Positions 1 to 8,504 of a stretch of DNA of 64,000 bases are shown one piece after another. The translations under genes and the position numbers were made by a program. The notes under the pieces are model-generated. The model ran no database searches and was not told the origin of the DNA. It was given only the letters and a program-made list of their open reading frames with translations. Source of the stretch: DYJK01 sp040755055 (GTDB lineage: Bacteria; Bacteroidota; Ignavibacteria; Ignavibacteriales; Melioribacteraceae); contig JBFMBS010000016.1 of assembly GCA_040755055.1 (NCBI GenBank), positions 1 to 64,000 on the forward strand. Reading direction: 5' to 3'. Within the stretch, counting starts at the first letter, position 1; each line of letters opens with the position of its first letter.

Positions 1-128
1 TGTTGATTTCACTATTTTTCATCTCGGAGACTCCTTTTAGTTTTTTTGTTATCTGCAATAACAATTTTAAGATTATTTGGAGTCTCTTTTTCTAAAATCG
101 AATTTCAACTAAGATTGAATATATACCG

Positions 129-1607
129 ATGGTTATCTCCCTCAATGGTTGTTTTAATAAAAACAATTTGTCCAATGATGATATCGAAGGAATGTGGATA
201 TCAACAGATGAAACATCTACCAATTTTGGCGATGCAGACCATGCTGTTTTGCTAATCAAGAAAGACAGCACTAATAAACTAATAGCCCGTGGTTGTTTTA
301 TAAAGAACGAACAATTTAAAATGGGATGTAAATTTATTGATGCACAATATGATAGTATCGCAAAAAGAATCACCATCATTGATTCAGATTTGGATACATT
401 GATTTTCATCCTGGATGCTGAAAGTAAAATGCTTATAGGAGGAGTCCATACTGAAGATGAAATTAACCCGGTAAATTTTGTTCGTGCTGAAAAAGATTTT
501 ACAAATTTATTTTACCCGCGTATACCGGACAGCCGCGGACAAATGACATATAGATATATAAAACCCGAACAAATTGATAATTATTTACTGACAGATTCCA
601 TATTCAAATTTGTCAAAGATTCTGTTGCATTTTACAATTTTATGGATAGGATTCTTAAACAAAAATCCGGACACCTTGAATCAATATTAATTATTAAAGA
701 TGGAAAATTAATACTTGAAGAATATTTTTTCGATTATAATAGAATGAAACTTCATCGCATTAACTCATGCACCAAAAGTGTTACTTCTTTGCTGTTAGGA
801 ATAACCTTGAAACGCAATAATATAAGTAATGTTGATCAACCGATCTTTAACTTTTTTCCTCAATACGTTTCGTATAAAACATCAGAAAAGGAAAAAATAA
901 CACTTCAACATGTTTTAACAATGACTGCCGGATTTAATGAGGAAGATGATTTTGAAGATCAAGGACCGGATAATTTTATTCGTTATATACTCAACAGTCG
1001 AATGGATACAAAACCGGGAGAGAAATTTAGATACAGCGGAAAATGTTCAAATCTTCTCGGCGGTATCATATATACTCTTGAGAAAAAACAAGCTGATGAA
1101 TTTGCCAAAGATGTTTTGTTCAGCAAGCTTGGTATTGCGGAATTTAATTGGGAAAAAGAAAATGGTGTAGTTCCATGTGATGCTGGTCTTCAATTGTTTC
1201 CGAGAGATATGGCTAAAATCGGTTTGCTCGTTTTAAATAATGGTAATTGGAATGGCGAACAAATCGTTCCAAAAGAATGGATCGTTACTTCAACAAAACC
1301 GTATGTTGCCGAAAGCGATTTTTTTGACTATGGTTATCAATGGTGGCACAGATCGAAACGCAATAAGAGTTGGTGGAAAGATCCAGTACATGGAAGCAAA
1401 GATGAACACGATATGTTCTTAGCGCTTGGTGCCGGCGGACAGTACATTATGGTTATTAGAGATTTGAATATGGTGGTAGTAACTGCGTCATCTGATTATA
1501 ATATAGAGATGGTATGGATCATCAAAAAGTACCAATGGTTATTGAAGAGGTTGTTCCACTTTTTGAAGATGACTGATTATTGGCAAAAGAATATTGCAAT
1601 AGTATAA
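129..1607 (+). CDS. Serine hydrolase, class C beta-lactamase/penicillin-binding family, 3' end frameshifted
   Basis: Likely a periplasmic esterase or D,D-peptidase-like hydrolase. About 180 N-terminal residues precede the beta-lactamase domain, which has the SxxK motif SCTK at residues 213-216 (nucleophile Ser213, Lys216), a tyrosine-containing RYSGKCSN block near residue 300 and a C-terminal GAGGQYIMV strand. The N-terminus is odd: VISLNGC looks like the end of a lipoprotein signal, but only six residues precede the cysteine and a stop lies 12 codons upstream. The 3' end also looks broken. Around 1500-1515 the family-like C-terminus moves to another frame, which ends at TGA 1574-1576, so the last 35 or so residues of this frame look unnatural. 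The family is clear; the exact substrate is unknown. Confidence 0.75.
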   Translation: MVISLNGCFNKNNLSNDDIEGMWISTDETSTNFGDADHAVLLIKKDSTNKLIARGCFIKNEQFKMGCKFIDAQYDSIAKRITIIDSDLDTLIFILDAESKMLIGGVHTEDEINPVNFVRAEKDFTNLFYPRIPDSRGQMTYRYIKPEQIDNYLLTDSIFKFVKDSVAFYNFMDRILKQKSGHLESILIIKDGKLILEEYFFDYNRMKLHRINSCTKSVTSLLLGITLKRNNISNVDQPIFNFFPQYVSYKTSEKEKITLQHVLTMTAGFNEEDDFEDQGPDNFIRYILNSRMDTKPGEKFRYSGKCSNLLGGIIYTLEKKQADEFAKDVLFSKLGIAEFNWEKENGVVPCDAGLQLFPRDMAKIGLLVLNNGNWNGEQIVPKEWIVTSTKPYVAESDFFDYGYQWWHRSKRNKSWWKDPVHGSKDEHDMFLALGAGGQYIMVIRDLNMVVVTASSDYNIEMVWIIKKYQWLLKRLFHFLKMTDYWQKNIAIV

Positions 1608-1616
1608 CCTCTTTAA

Positions 1617-1635
1617 TCAGCCAAAGGATGGCTGA
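1617..1635 (+). terminator. Short hairpin downstream of the serine hydrolase
   Basis: A 7-bp inverted repeat, tcagcca/tggctga with a 5-nt loop, lies just after the hydrolase stop codon. There is no run of T after it, so it is a weak terminator candidate. The region from here to the Fic gene (about 1636-1897) shows no supported gene. Confidence 0.3.
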
Positions 1636-1897
1636 CAAGTAAGCAAAATTTATCTGCTTTTGACAGAAGTCAAGTTGTTAATAAAAAATAAAGTGGCTCC
1701 CTACTGAAAAACAGAAAAATAGAATACGTTCTTTGAACAACTGATAAACAAATTCTTTAGCAACACAACATGCATTAGTAATATCAATAAGGTAATGGCT
1801 CTCCAAAAGAACGGCGGGCAAATTTTGGGCGATCGGATAAAGAGTCACTCCGTTATACACTTTGGGAATCGTTCTTTGTAGTAGTGATTGAAGAAAG

Positions 1898-2524
1898 TTA
1901 TTCTGACTTTTTTAAGCCCGAAAGAAGTATATCGTACATTTTGTTATCGTTGCCGGTCATACAATCAATTGATGCTTTTATAAATAAATTATCCCCTTCT
2001 TCAATTATTAAAGCATCCTGATAGTCAATGTATTCATAACCATTATATGTGGCAATCATATCAAAAAATAACCTGATTATTCTACCATTCAATTCAAAAA
2101 ATGGATGGAGTGCAATTAACTCACACATATAGAAAGAAATTCTCTCCGCGAATTCTTCTTTTGTTCTATAAGAGTAATCTTTCAAGTAGTTTTCATACTG
2201 GAGTTTTTTGAATATTTCTTTTTATGTTTGGTCAATAAATCTCACTTGACAAAAGGTTGAGTATCCTTTGGAAATATTTATATTTCTGTATTTACCGGCA
2301 AATGTATAAAGTTTCCCAAATGTTTTTCTATGAAGTTCTTTGAAATACTTTTCATCAAAAATTGTTGACCCGGATAATTTCTTGTGAAAATATTCGTAAC
2401 CTTTAATAAGCAATTTTCTCTCTTCGGTTTCGAGAATGGACCGGTTCCTGATTTTAAGTTTATTGATTGGGACGTTGGTATTTTCGTAATAAAGGTAGTT
2501 GGGATTTTGTGTGTACTTTGACAT
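1898..2524 (-). pseudogene. Fic/DOC-domain toxin (AMPylase family), interrupted by an in-frame TAA
   Basis: Fic enzymes transfer AMP or other nucleotide moieties onto target proteins. Reading from ATG 2524, the first 100 codons end at TAA 2224-2222 in the typical Fic region (FGKLYTFAGKYRNINISKG). The same frame then continues without a shift through KEIFKKLQYENY into a second segment with the Fic motif HPFFELNGR, about residues 140-148 of the 208-codon read-through. The canonical motif is HPFx(D/E)GNGR, so the first glycine is Leu here. With both a nonsense codon and an altered anion-binding loop, the toxin is probably dead or a decayed remnant; a sequencing error could explain the stop but not the Leu. 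The ATG overlaps the antitoxin stop (TGATG). Confidence 0.75.
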
Positions 2525-2655
2525 CAATATTTCACTTTATTTTTAGACCTTTTTTGTGATGTAGATTTGTTGCGTGGAATTTTGTGCCCTTCAATTTTGG
2601 AGGATATCTCAACTGCTCTTAAAGCTTTTTCTAATGAAAATTTCGGTTTATTCAT
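2524..2655 (-). CDS. Small Fic antitoxin with the (S/T)xxxE(G/N) inhibitory motif
   Basis: This 43-residue protein starts at ATG 2655-2653 (MNKPKFSLEK). It carries S18-S-K-I-E22-G23, an exact match to the (S/T)xxxE(G/N) motif with which class I Fic antitoxins (VbhA type) push a glutamate into the Fic active site. The C-terminus is very basic (RNKSTSQKRSKNKVKY). Its TGA stop overlaps the toxin ATG as TGATG, the usual coupling in antitoxin-first operons. A longer in-frame start at 2757 would add an unlikely hydrophobic extension. Assignment rests on motif plus position. Confidence 0.7.
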   Translation of the reverse strand: MNKPKFSLEKALRAVEISSKIEGHKIPRNKSTSQKRSKNKVKY

Positions 2656-2890
2656 ATTTTTCTCATTCTTTGAAAAAAAATATAGTGAAAAAATATTATA
2701 TAATAAATCTGTGAAAAGTGCATAACCAGGCTGCTCAACACAGACAGCCCGAAACAAGTTCGGGGTAAACTATTTTTAGTGAGGTATCAGTATTCTCTCA
2801 AATGGCGAGTCACACTCAACAAGTTTATGTAATTAAGAGCATCTCAGTTCGAAGAATTCTTCGGACTAATTCGATATCAAAGGAGAAAAA

Positions 2891-3343
2891 ATGGCAGAAA
2901 TAAAATATGTTCATACAAATCTAATCGCCCGTGATTGGAAGAAACTTGCAAAATTTTATATAGATGTATTCGGGTGTAAAGAAAAGAAGCCGGATAGAAA
3001 TTTAAAAGGTCAATGGCTTGATGATCTTACCGGGATTAAAGATGCCCGAATAAAAGGGATTCATTTGCTGCTGCCCGGCTACGATGAGAACGGTCCTACA
3101 TTAGAAATATTTCAATATAATGAAAATGAAAAAAACACAAATAAGAAAATAAATGTTGAGGGTTTAGGTCATACTGCTTTTGCTGTTGATGATGTTGATA
3201 GATGCTTAGCGAACGTTATTAAAAATGGCGGATCAACAGTTGGAAAATTAGTAAAAGGGACTGTAGAAGGGGTGGGAGAAATATATGTCGTCTATGCAAA
3301 AGACCCCGAAGGAAATATAATCGAATTACAAAAATGGGATTAA
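2891..3343 (+). CDS. VOC superfamily (glyoxalase/bleomycin resistance/dioxygenase-like) protein
   Basis: A 150-residue protein made of two beta-alpha-beta-beta-beta modules. The usual VOC metal ligands can be picked out: His8 and Glu72 in module one, His94 and Glu145 in module two. It begins KYVHTNLIARDWKKLAKFY, with FGCKE where many lactoylglutathione-lyase-like proteins have a similar loop. Substrate cannot be told from sequence. The start is secure, with AAGGAG seven to eight bases upstream. It is a single-gene unit followed by a strong hairpin terminator. Confidence 0.85.
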   Translation: MAEIKYVHTNLIARDWKKLAKFYIDVFGCKEKKPDRNLKGQWLDDLTGIKDARIKGIHLLLPGYDENGPTLEIFQYNENEKNTNKKINVEGLGHTAFAVDDVDRCLANVIKNGGSTVGKLVKGTVEGVGEIYVVYAKDPEGNIIELQKWD

Positions 3344-3370
3344 TAAAAGTTACGTCGAACAAGACCCCAG

Positions 3371-3402
3371 CCTTCAAGGTTTTAAAAACCTTGAAGGTTT
3401 TC
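3371..3402 (+). terminator. Rho-independent terminator after the VOC gene
   Basis: A near-perfect 13-bp inverted repeat has arms ccttcaaggtttt at 3371-3383 and aaaaccttgaagg at 3385-3397, followed by ttttca. It lies 27 bases after the VOC stop and can work on either strand. Confidence 0.75.
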
Positions 3403-3640
3403 ATTAAATCCCTCCTTGGAACTCTGTGCCTACCCTCTATAAAGCAGTGGGGAAACTCTGTGTTACTCCGTGAAAGAAAAAGAGAATATCGAATTACGAA
3501 TACTGAATTTTGATTTATGAATCAAAGCAATTAGAATCTTGAAGGTTTAATAATCTCTCAGTGGAACTCCGTGCCTCCTTCGTGTAATTCCGTGAAAGAA
3601 AAAGTTAATAAGAGAATTTCGAATATTGAACCCGCTTAAC
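3385..3640. repeat. Two degenerate copies of an intergenic repeat
   Basis: The 362-bp gap between the VOC gene and the dipeptidase holds no gene. About 3390-3510 and 3537-3632 are similar: both contain cttgaaggttt, then ggaactcYgtgcct (3418 and 3563), then ccgtgaaagaaaaag, then gaatayTgaa. They look like decayed copies of a dispersed repeat duplicated in tandem. Confidence 0.6.
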
Positions 3641-3705
3641 AACTTCAGCGAAGCAAGAATGGAATTATGATTTGAGAATTAAAACAATAAGACTCCTGAT
3701 CATCA

Positions 3706-4899
3706 TTAAAATTGCTGAGAATGTTTTTCTACTTGCAGCCAGGCCCTGATCAAATTGCCACCGCAGATTTTTTTAACATCTTCTTTTGTGTAACCGGCTT
3801 TCAGTAATTCATAAATCAAGTTTGGATAATACGACACATCTTTCAAACCGGTCGGTAATGAATCGCCCACACCGTCAAAGTCAGAGCCCAGTCCGACATG
3901 ATCAATCCCAACCAACTTAACAACATGATTGATATGCTCAACAACATCTTTCACATCGGCATAACCGGTTGGGTTTTCCTTCCAGAATTTATCCGAAACC
4001 GCTTCTGCCTCCTTGCTGTCACGAGGAATGTTATGTTCGAGCAGATAGTTATTTATATCACTCGATACTTTCTTTTCTTTGTCGCGAATATCTTGCCGTA
4101 AAAATCCCGAACCAAAATTTATCTGGATCACTCCCCCATTCTTAGCCAATGCTTTAATCATATCATCGCTCATATTTCTTTCCCATCCCGGCGTAAAATT
4201 TCTGCACGAAGAATGCGAAGCAATCACCGGCACTTTTGTGATTCTTAAAACCTGGTAGAAAGCGCTGTCTGTTATATGCGAAACATCAATCATCATCCCG
4301 ATACGGTTCATTTCTTCAACCACTTGTCTGCCAAACGGACTAAGTCCATTCCATTTCCTTTCTTTGTCGTATGATGAGTCGCAAATGTGATTACTCTTTG
4401 AGTGCGCAAGAGTAATATACCTGATACCTTTATCATAAAAATATTCCAGATTCTTCAAATCACCTTCAATCGGCGATCCGTTTTCCATTCCCATAGGTAA
4501 AGAAATTTTGCCGGCTTTCAAATTTTTATATACATCGTCCACCTTATCAACCAAAGCAAACTTATCGGGATTATTTTTTACAATCTTGTTAACCAAATCT
4601 ATTAACGCCTCTGCTTCTGCTTTGGCACCTTTGCCTTCAAAGCGGGCAGCAACATAAATCGACATGAACGGAACACTTAATCCCCCGGCTTTTGCACGCG
4701 GATAATCGAAGTCACCTTTCGTTTGTTTTGATATGTCTTCCCATCTCGATTTCAAGCGCATCGGAAGATCGATGTGTGTATCGATAATCAAAATTTCTTT
4801 AGAAAGTTGATTGGCAAGTTTACGCAGCTCATCTTCCTTATTTTGTGAATATATATTTAAGGTAAGAACCGATATCAAAAAGAGGAATGGTAATTTCAT
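3706..4899 (-). CDS. Membrane dipeptidase, peptidase family M19 (renal dipeptidase type)
   Basis: A secreted zinc dipeptidase of 397 residues. A signal peptide (MKLPFLFLISVLTLNIYSQ) is followed by the family hallmark DTHIDLP, giving the HxD zinc ligands His42 and Asp44. Further on are a metal-bridging Glu in GMENGSPIEGD, the H-S pair in TLAHSKSNHICD, DVSHITDSAF, and VGLGSDFDGVGD near the C-terminus. These proteins cleave dipeptides, including some D-amino-acid peptides. The gene is 17 bases downstream of a transporter on the same strand, so peptide use and transport may be linked. ATG start and signal peptide agree. Confidence 0.92.
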   Translation of the reverse strand: MKLPFLFLISVLTLNIYSQNKEDELRKLANQLSKEILIIDTHIDLPMRLKSRWEDISKQTKGDFDYPRAKAGGLSVPFMSIYVAARFEGKGAKAEAEALIDLVNKIVKNNPDKFALVDKVDDVYKNLKAGKISLPMGMENGSPIEGDLKNLEYFYDKGIRYITLAHSKSNHICDSSYDKERKWNGLSPFGRQVVEEMNRIGMMIDVSHITDSAFYQVLRITKVPVIASHSSCRNFTPGWERNMSDDMIKALAKNGGVIQINFGSGFLRQDIRDKEKKVSSDINNYLLEHNIPRDSKEAEAVSDKFWKENPTGYADVKDVVEHINHVVKLVGIDHVGLGSDFDGVGDSLPTGLKDVSYYPNLIYELLKAGYTKEDVKKICGGNLIRAWLQVEKHSQQF

Positions 4900-4916
4900 G
4901 TTCGTTCCGTGTTAAA

Positions 4917-6143
4917 TTAAAAGATAATGTTGAACCAAATTATTCCCACTGTAAGTGAAAGTATAGTGATCAATAAGCCCGTTTTAAGATACTCACCAAA
5001 AGTAAGTTTCACAAAATGTTTTTTGGCGGTTTCGGCAACTATCAAATTAGCAACAGACCCGATAAGAGTTAAGTTCCCGGCAAAGGTTGTTGCCATCCCG
5101 AGTATCAGCCATGCTTGTTCCGGATTTGGTAATTTTGGAATTACCGGTCGATACAACAAAACAGCCGGAACATTTGATACGATATTACTTAACACCGAAG
5201 ATGAAATTGCAAAACTTGCCGTGCTCTGCGCGATGAACGGTTCGAGTGTCATAGCTAAATACTTTCCGAACCCGGCTGTATCGATTGATTTTGTTACGAC
5301 AAAGAGCGCTGAAAAGAAAACGAGCAGCGACCAGTCAATCTCTAAGAATACTCTTTCCGGTTTTAACCGCCGCGTAATTAATAACAAACTTGCACCGCCG
5401 AAAGCAGCCAGTGTTACCGGGGCACCAAGAAAGAAAGCAACAATCATTAACAAAGAAGAAACAATGCTTTTTATTAACAAAGGTCTATAAGGTTTTACTT
5501 GTTCAGTTTCTATTTTTTCAAAATGAGTTTTACTAAACTCCTTTTTGTAGATGATGTAGATTACCATCCAAACAACAAACAATCCGACAACTGAAGGCGG
5601 TAATTGGTACAACAAATATTTTGAGAATGAGATTCCGGATGAAACTCCAATTATCATATTCTGCGGATTACCGATTATTGTTGCAGACGAACCGATATTA
5701 GCCGATGCAACAAGCCCGATTAAGTATGGAATCGGATTCCTTTTCATTGCCAGTGTAACTTCGATAACAAGCGGAGTAAATATTATCACGATTGTATCAT
5801 TCAGGAAAAACGCCGAAAGTAATCCCGAAGAAAAAATTACAAACGCAAGAAGCTGGTTCGGAGTTTTGGCAAGCGAAATGATTTTAGACGAGAGCAATTT
5901 GAAGAAACCGCAAATTCTTAAATTGCCGTTGATAATCATCATTGAAAAAAGAAGAAGAATCGTATTCAGGTCAATTGAATCGTAAGCTTGCTCAAGCGAG
6001 ATGCTGCCGATGAAAATTAAAATTGCGGCACCTACAAGTGCAATCGTAGCGCGGTTCATTCTGAATGCCGGGTAACTGCCCACGGCAATTCCATACAAAG
6101 TAAAGACTATTACAAATAGAGATGCGTAGTGGAATAAAGTCAT
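4917..6143 (-). CDS. SLC13/ArsB-NhaD-like anion permease
   Basis: A polytopic inner-membrane protein of 408 residues with about ten to twelve hydrophobic helices. Two inverted repeat halves show the ion-transporter signatures SANIGSSATIIGNPQNMIIG and, in the second half, TFAGNLTLIGSVANLIV, as in ArsB, NhaD and divalent-anion symporters. SNVPAVLL and FFLNDTIVIIFTP are also typical. It lies upstream of the M19 dipeptidase in the same transcript. Arsenite, dicarboxylate or Na+ exchange cannot be separated here; no arsR or arsA is nearby, so arsenic resistance is not favoured. Confidence 0.8.
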   Translation of the reverse strand: MTLFHYASLFVIVFTLYGIAVGSYPAFRMNRATIALVGAAILIFIGSISLEQAYDSIDLNTILLLFSMMIINGNLRICGFFKLLSSKIISLAKTPNQLLAFVIFSSGLLSAFFLNDTIVIIFTPLVIEVTLAMKRNPIPYLIGLVASANIGSSATIIGNPQNMIIGVSSGISFSKYLLYQLPPSVVGLFVVWMVIYIIYKKEFSKTHFEKIETEQVKPYRPLLIKSIVSSLLMIVAFFLGAPVTLAAFGGASLLLITRRLKPERVFLEIDWSLLVFFSALFVVTKSIDTAGFGKYLAMTLEPFIAQSTASFAISSSVLSNIVSNVPAVLLYRPVIPKLPNPEQAWLILGMATTFAGNLTLIGSVANLIVAETAKKHFVKLTFGEYLKTGLLITILSLTVGIIWFNIIF

Positions 6144-6286
6144 AATAATTTGATTGAAAACAAATCAAATATATTAATAACAATCGATGAATGGTAATCC
6201 GATCAAGAATTATTTTGTAACACTAAACGACTTTACTTAGCGCTTAAAAAGTAGTTTCGGAATTATTAAATTGACTTAACACAAGA

Positions 6287-6388
6287 TCAAAAATCCTTTG
6301 TATCAACAACCGGTTTTATGTCGAATACCGGTGTACCATCAATAGCTTTTATTGCATCATTAACTCTTTCTGAAATATTTAACCCCAT
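6287..6388 (-). pseudogene. Fragment with a TrmO-like C-terminal tail, overlapping the vapC 3' end
   Basis: A 33-codon open frame starts at ATG 6388, directly after a TAG, and ends in AIDGTPVFDIKPVVDTKDF. The piece IDGTPVxDIKP resembles the conserved C-terminal block of TrmO/TsaA-type tRNA methyltransferases. The rest of such a gene is missing. A second, similar tail lies at 7048-7137 on the other side of vapBC. I read both as remnants of a duplicated gene, but translation of this short frame cannot be excluded. Confidence 0.35.
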
Positions 6389-6734
6389 CTAAATTCTTAA
6401 AATCGCTGTCTTGTGTCCAAACAACAGCGTCATTCATCTTAGCAGTAGCATAAATAATACTATCAGCCATCGGTATTTTAAATTCATGGCTAAATTTTGA
6501 TGCTTGGATAGATATTGCAGAAGTAACATCAACAACCTTAGCTTGCTGCATCAAACCAACAACTTGTATTGCTGTATTTTCATCTTTCTCTGTCAAAACT
6601 TTCTTATATATTTCATAAATATTTATAACAGATACGATCAGCTCTTCGGTCTTTTCTATTATAGGTGCAAAGTATTTTGAATTCTTACCATCAGCTAAAT
6701 ATTCGAGCCACCCGGAGGAATCAATTAAATTCAT
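6360..6734 (-). CDS. vapC: VapC-type PIN-domain ribonuclease toxin
   Basis: A 124-residue PIN-domain protein with the acidic Mg2+-binding residues in the usual places: Asp5 (NLIDSSGWLEY), Glu41 (INIYEIYKK), Asp91 (PMADSIIYATA) and Asp109/Asp111 (TQDSDF). VapC toxins cleave initiator tRNA or rRNA loops and are held in check by the co-expressed antitoxin. The ATG overlaps the antitoxin stop by four bases (ATGA). All catalytic positions are kept, so the toxin looks intact. Confidence 0.9.
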   Translation of the reverse strand: MNLIDSSGWLEYLADGKNSKYFAPIIEKTEELIVSVINIYEIYKKVLTEKDENTAIQVVGLMQQAKVVDVTSAISIQASKFSHEFKIPMADSIIYATAKMNDAVVWTQDSDFKNLDGVKYFRKS

Positions 6735-6937
6735 AGCCGGTCCTCCCCTCTATCAATATTCGTATCGATTCCTTTTAGAAAACCACGGGCTTCTTTAATG
6801 TTTTTGAGTAGGATAAATTCTATTCTTTCACCTAACTGTAGAATTTGCATTTTTTGACCCGGTCTGAGTTTGAGCTTATTACGAATCTCTTTTGGTATTA
6901 CAACTTGATATTTTGGCGATATTTTTACGGTCGTCAT
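6731..6937 (-). CDS. vapB: SpoVT/AbrB-fold (MazE/VapB-type) antitoxin
   Basis: A 68-residue antitoxin with an N-terminal swapped-hairpin DNA-binding domain (TVKISPKYQVVIPKEIRNKL, then LRPGQ) and a C-terminal tail that would wrap the PIN toxin. I prefer ATG 6937 because GGAG sits at 6947-6944, the right distance upstream; the TTG at 6949 overlaps that ribosome site. Family members repress their own promoter, so control probably acts on the AT-rich 80 bp upstream, where atatcgatattat and tatcaatatttatcgat give partial symmetry. Confidence 0.88.
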   Translation of the reverse strand: MTTVKISPKYQVVIPKEIRNKLKLRPGQKMQILQLGERIEFILLKNIKEARGFLKGIDTNIDRGEDRL

Positions 6938-7047
6938 ACAATTCTCCAATTTAGCTTACAATTAAATATATCGATATTATCCCGGTATATCAATATTTAT
7001 CGATTACAACAATGGGTGTTCTAAATATTAAGATAAATGATGACCTA

Positions 7048-7137
7048 TCAAAAATCATTCGTATCGATAACCGGTGTGCCATCGATTGCTTCAATTGGAC
7101 CAATAAGCGAACTACATTCTGCAGCAAGTTTGATTGT
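7048..7137 (-). pseudogene. Second TrmO-like tail remnant, no start codon
   Basis: An open frame runs out of the sigma-factor 3' end and stops at TGA 7050-7048 with the tail PIEAIDGTPVIDTNDF. It matches the tail at 6287-6388 in both protein (AIDGTPV...DT.DF) and DNA (acaccggt ... gatttttgat). No start codon or upstream domain is present, so it is a fragment. Confidence 0.35.
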
Positions 7138-8369
7138 TAAAGTTTGGCAATCTTTTCCCGGATATTTTGTTTTTCAGTTTCGGTTTTAGCTAATGTATAA
7201 GCCGTTTGAAAATTCATTCTTGCTTTTTGGCTATCAAGGTTTTTATAAAGTTCACCAAGCAGCAGAAAGTAAAAATGGTTCCCTTCCAATTTAAGTTTTT
7301 CTGCTTCAGCCACAGCATCTTGCGCACCGGATGTTTTGTACAGAGCATAAATTCTGTTAAGAGCAACGCTCGGCGAATAATTAACAAGCAGAAGCTGATC
7401 ATACAAGTTTAAAATCTCTTCCCATTTTTCTTTTGTGTCTTCTTTAATGCAATGCCAATAGGCAATTCTCGCTTCTAAATGATATGAGCTTATTTCATCA
7501 CCATGGGCAGAAAGACTTAGATAATGAATACCATGATTAATTAATTCCTTATCCCACAATTCCTGGTTCTGTTGTTCGTATAGAATAAAAGAATCATCAC
7601 CGGTCTGTCTGGCATTAAACCGCGAAGCATGAAAACAGATTAGCGCAACAAGAGCATTTGTTTTGGGAACATTAGTCTTTTCATATTCCGTAAGCATTAG
7701 TCCGAGGCGCAATGCTTCTAAACAAAAATCTTTCCGTAAAATTTGGTCCTGAGTTTTGGAGTAATAACCTTCGTTGAAGAGCAGATAAATAATATGCAAG
7801 ACGTTATCGAGCCGATTGGTTAGTTCATTTTCCGGCGGCAGTTCCATCGTAACTTTTTCAGTCCGTAATTTTTCTTTTGCCCTGAACAATCTTTTGTTGA
7901 TCGTTTCTTTATTGGATAAAAACGCTTCGGCTATTTCATCGATACCAAAACCGCAGAGGACACGCAACGCAAGTCCTATTTGTGCTTCGCTGGAAATTGC
8001 CGGGTTGCAAACCGCAAAAAGCATTTGTAACTGGCTGTCTTTTATGTTCTGAAGTGAAAAATCTAGTTCAACGGTCTCATCCTCTTCTTCATATCTCGAT
8101 GTTAATTCGGGGATTATTTTCTTTTCAAAAATTTTATTCCGTCTGAAGTGATACAAAGTTTTTTGTTTAGCAACAACATAAAGCCACGCAGCCGGATTCG
8201 GCGGTGTCCCTTTCATTCCCCACGTTTCCGCTGCCAACAAAAAAGTTTCGCCCACAATATCTTCCGCTATCTCGATATGCTGCAATCCATAGAGTTTGCT
8301 TATTACGGCAACCATCTTGGAAAACTCTTGTTGAAATAGATGTTTTAAGGATTCTTGTTCGCCTTTCAT
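7137..8369 (-). CDS. RNA polymerase sigma factor, ECF42-type with C-terminal TPR-like domain
   Basis: An extracytoplasmic-function sigma factor with region 2 near residues 10-80 (EIAEDIVGETF, PAAWLYVVAKQK) and region 4 near 130-185 (EAQIGLALRVLCGFGIDEIAEAFLSNK). A 210-residue C-terminal extension (DUF6596-like, helical repeats) marks the ECF42 group. That group is known to be encoded beside DGPF/YCII proteins rather than an anti-sigma factor, and the gene upstream is exactly that. I chose ATG 8369; a TTG at 8375 is possible. It probably controls the adjacent DGPF and AhpD-like genes, which is inference from family behaviour. Confidence 0.88.
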   Translation of the reverse strand: MKGEQESLKHLFQQEFSKMVAVISKLYGLQHIEIAEDIVGETFLLAAETWGMKGTPPNPAAWLYVVAKQKTLYHFRRNKIFEKKIIPELTSRYEEEDETVELDFSLQNIKDSQLQMLFAVCNPAISSEAQIGLALRVLCGFGIDEIAEAFLSNKETINKRLFRAKEKLRTEKVTMELPPENELTNRLDNVLHIIYLLFNEGYYSKTQDQILRKDFCLEALRLGLMLTEYEKTNVPKTNALVALICFHASRFNARQTGDDSFILYEQQNQELWDKELINHGIHYLSLSAHGDEISSYHLEARIAYWHCIKEDTKEKWEEILNLYDQLLLVNYSPSVALNRIYALYKTSGAQDAVAEAEKLKLEGNHFYFLLLGELYKNLDSQKARMNFQTAYTLAKTETEKQNIREKIAKL

Positions 8370-8504
8370 ACTCAATACAAAGAGGATGTCTTAAAAGTAA
8401 ATATTCAATTTTAGATCTGTGAAAATCAGTTTAATCAGCGTCATCAGTGTGCCATTAATAAAAAATATTACTTATGAAGCACCCTCTCAGTTCTCTAATT
8501 TGTA

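Noticed and set aside
1678..1860. 60-codon minus-strand frame downstream of Fic
   Set aside because: No recognisable motif, no ribosome site; probably chance in AT-rich DNA.
4927..5490. 187-codon plus-strand frame across the SLC13-like permease
   Set aside because: It is antisense to a gene with clear membrane helices and motifs, has no ribosome site and no family-like sequence.
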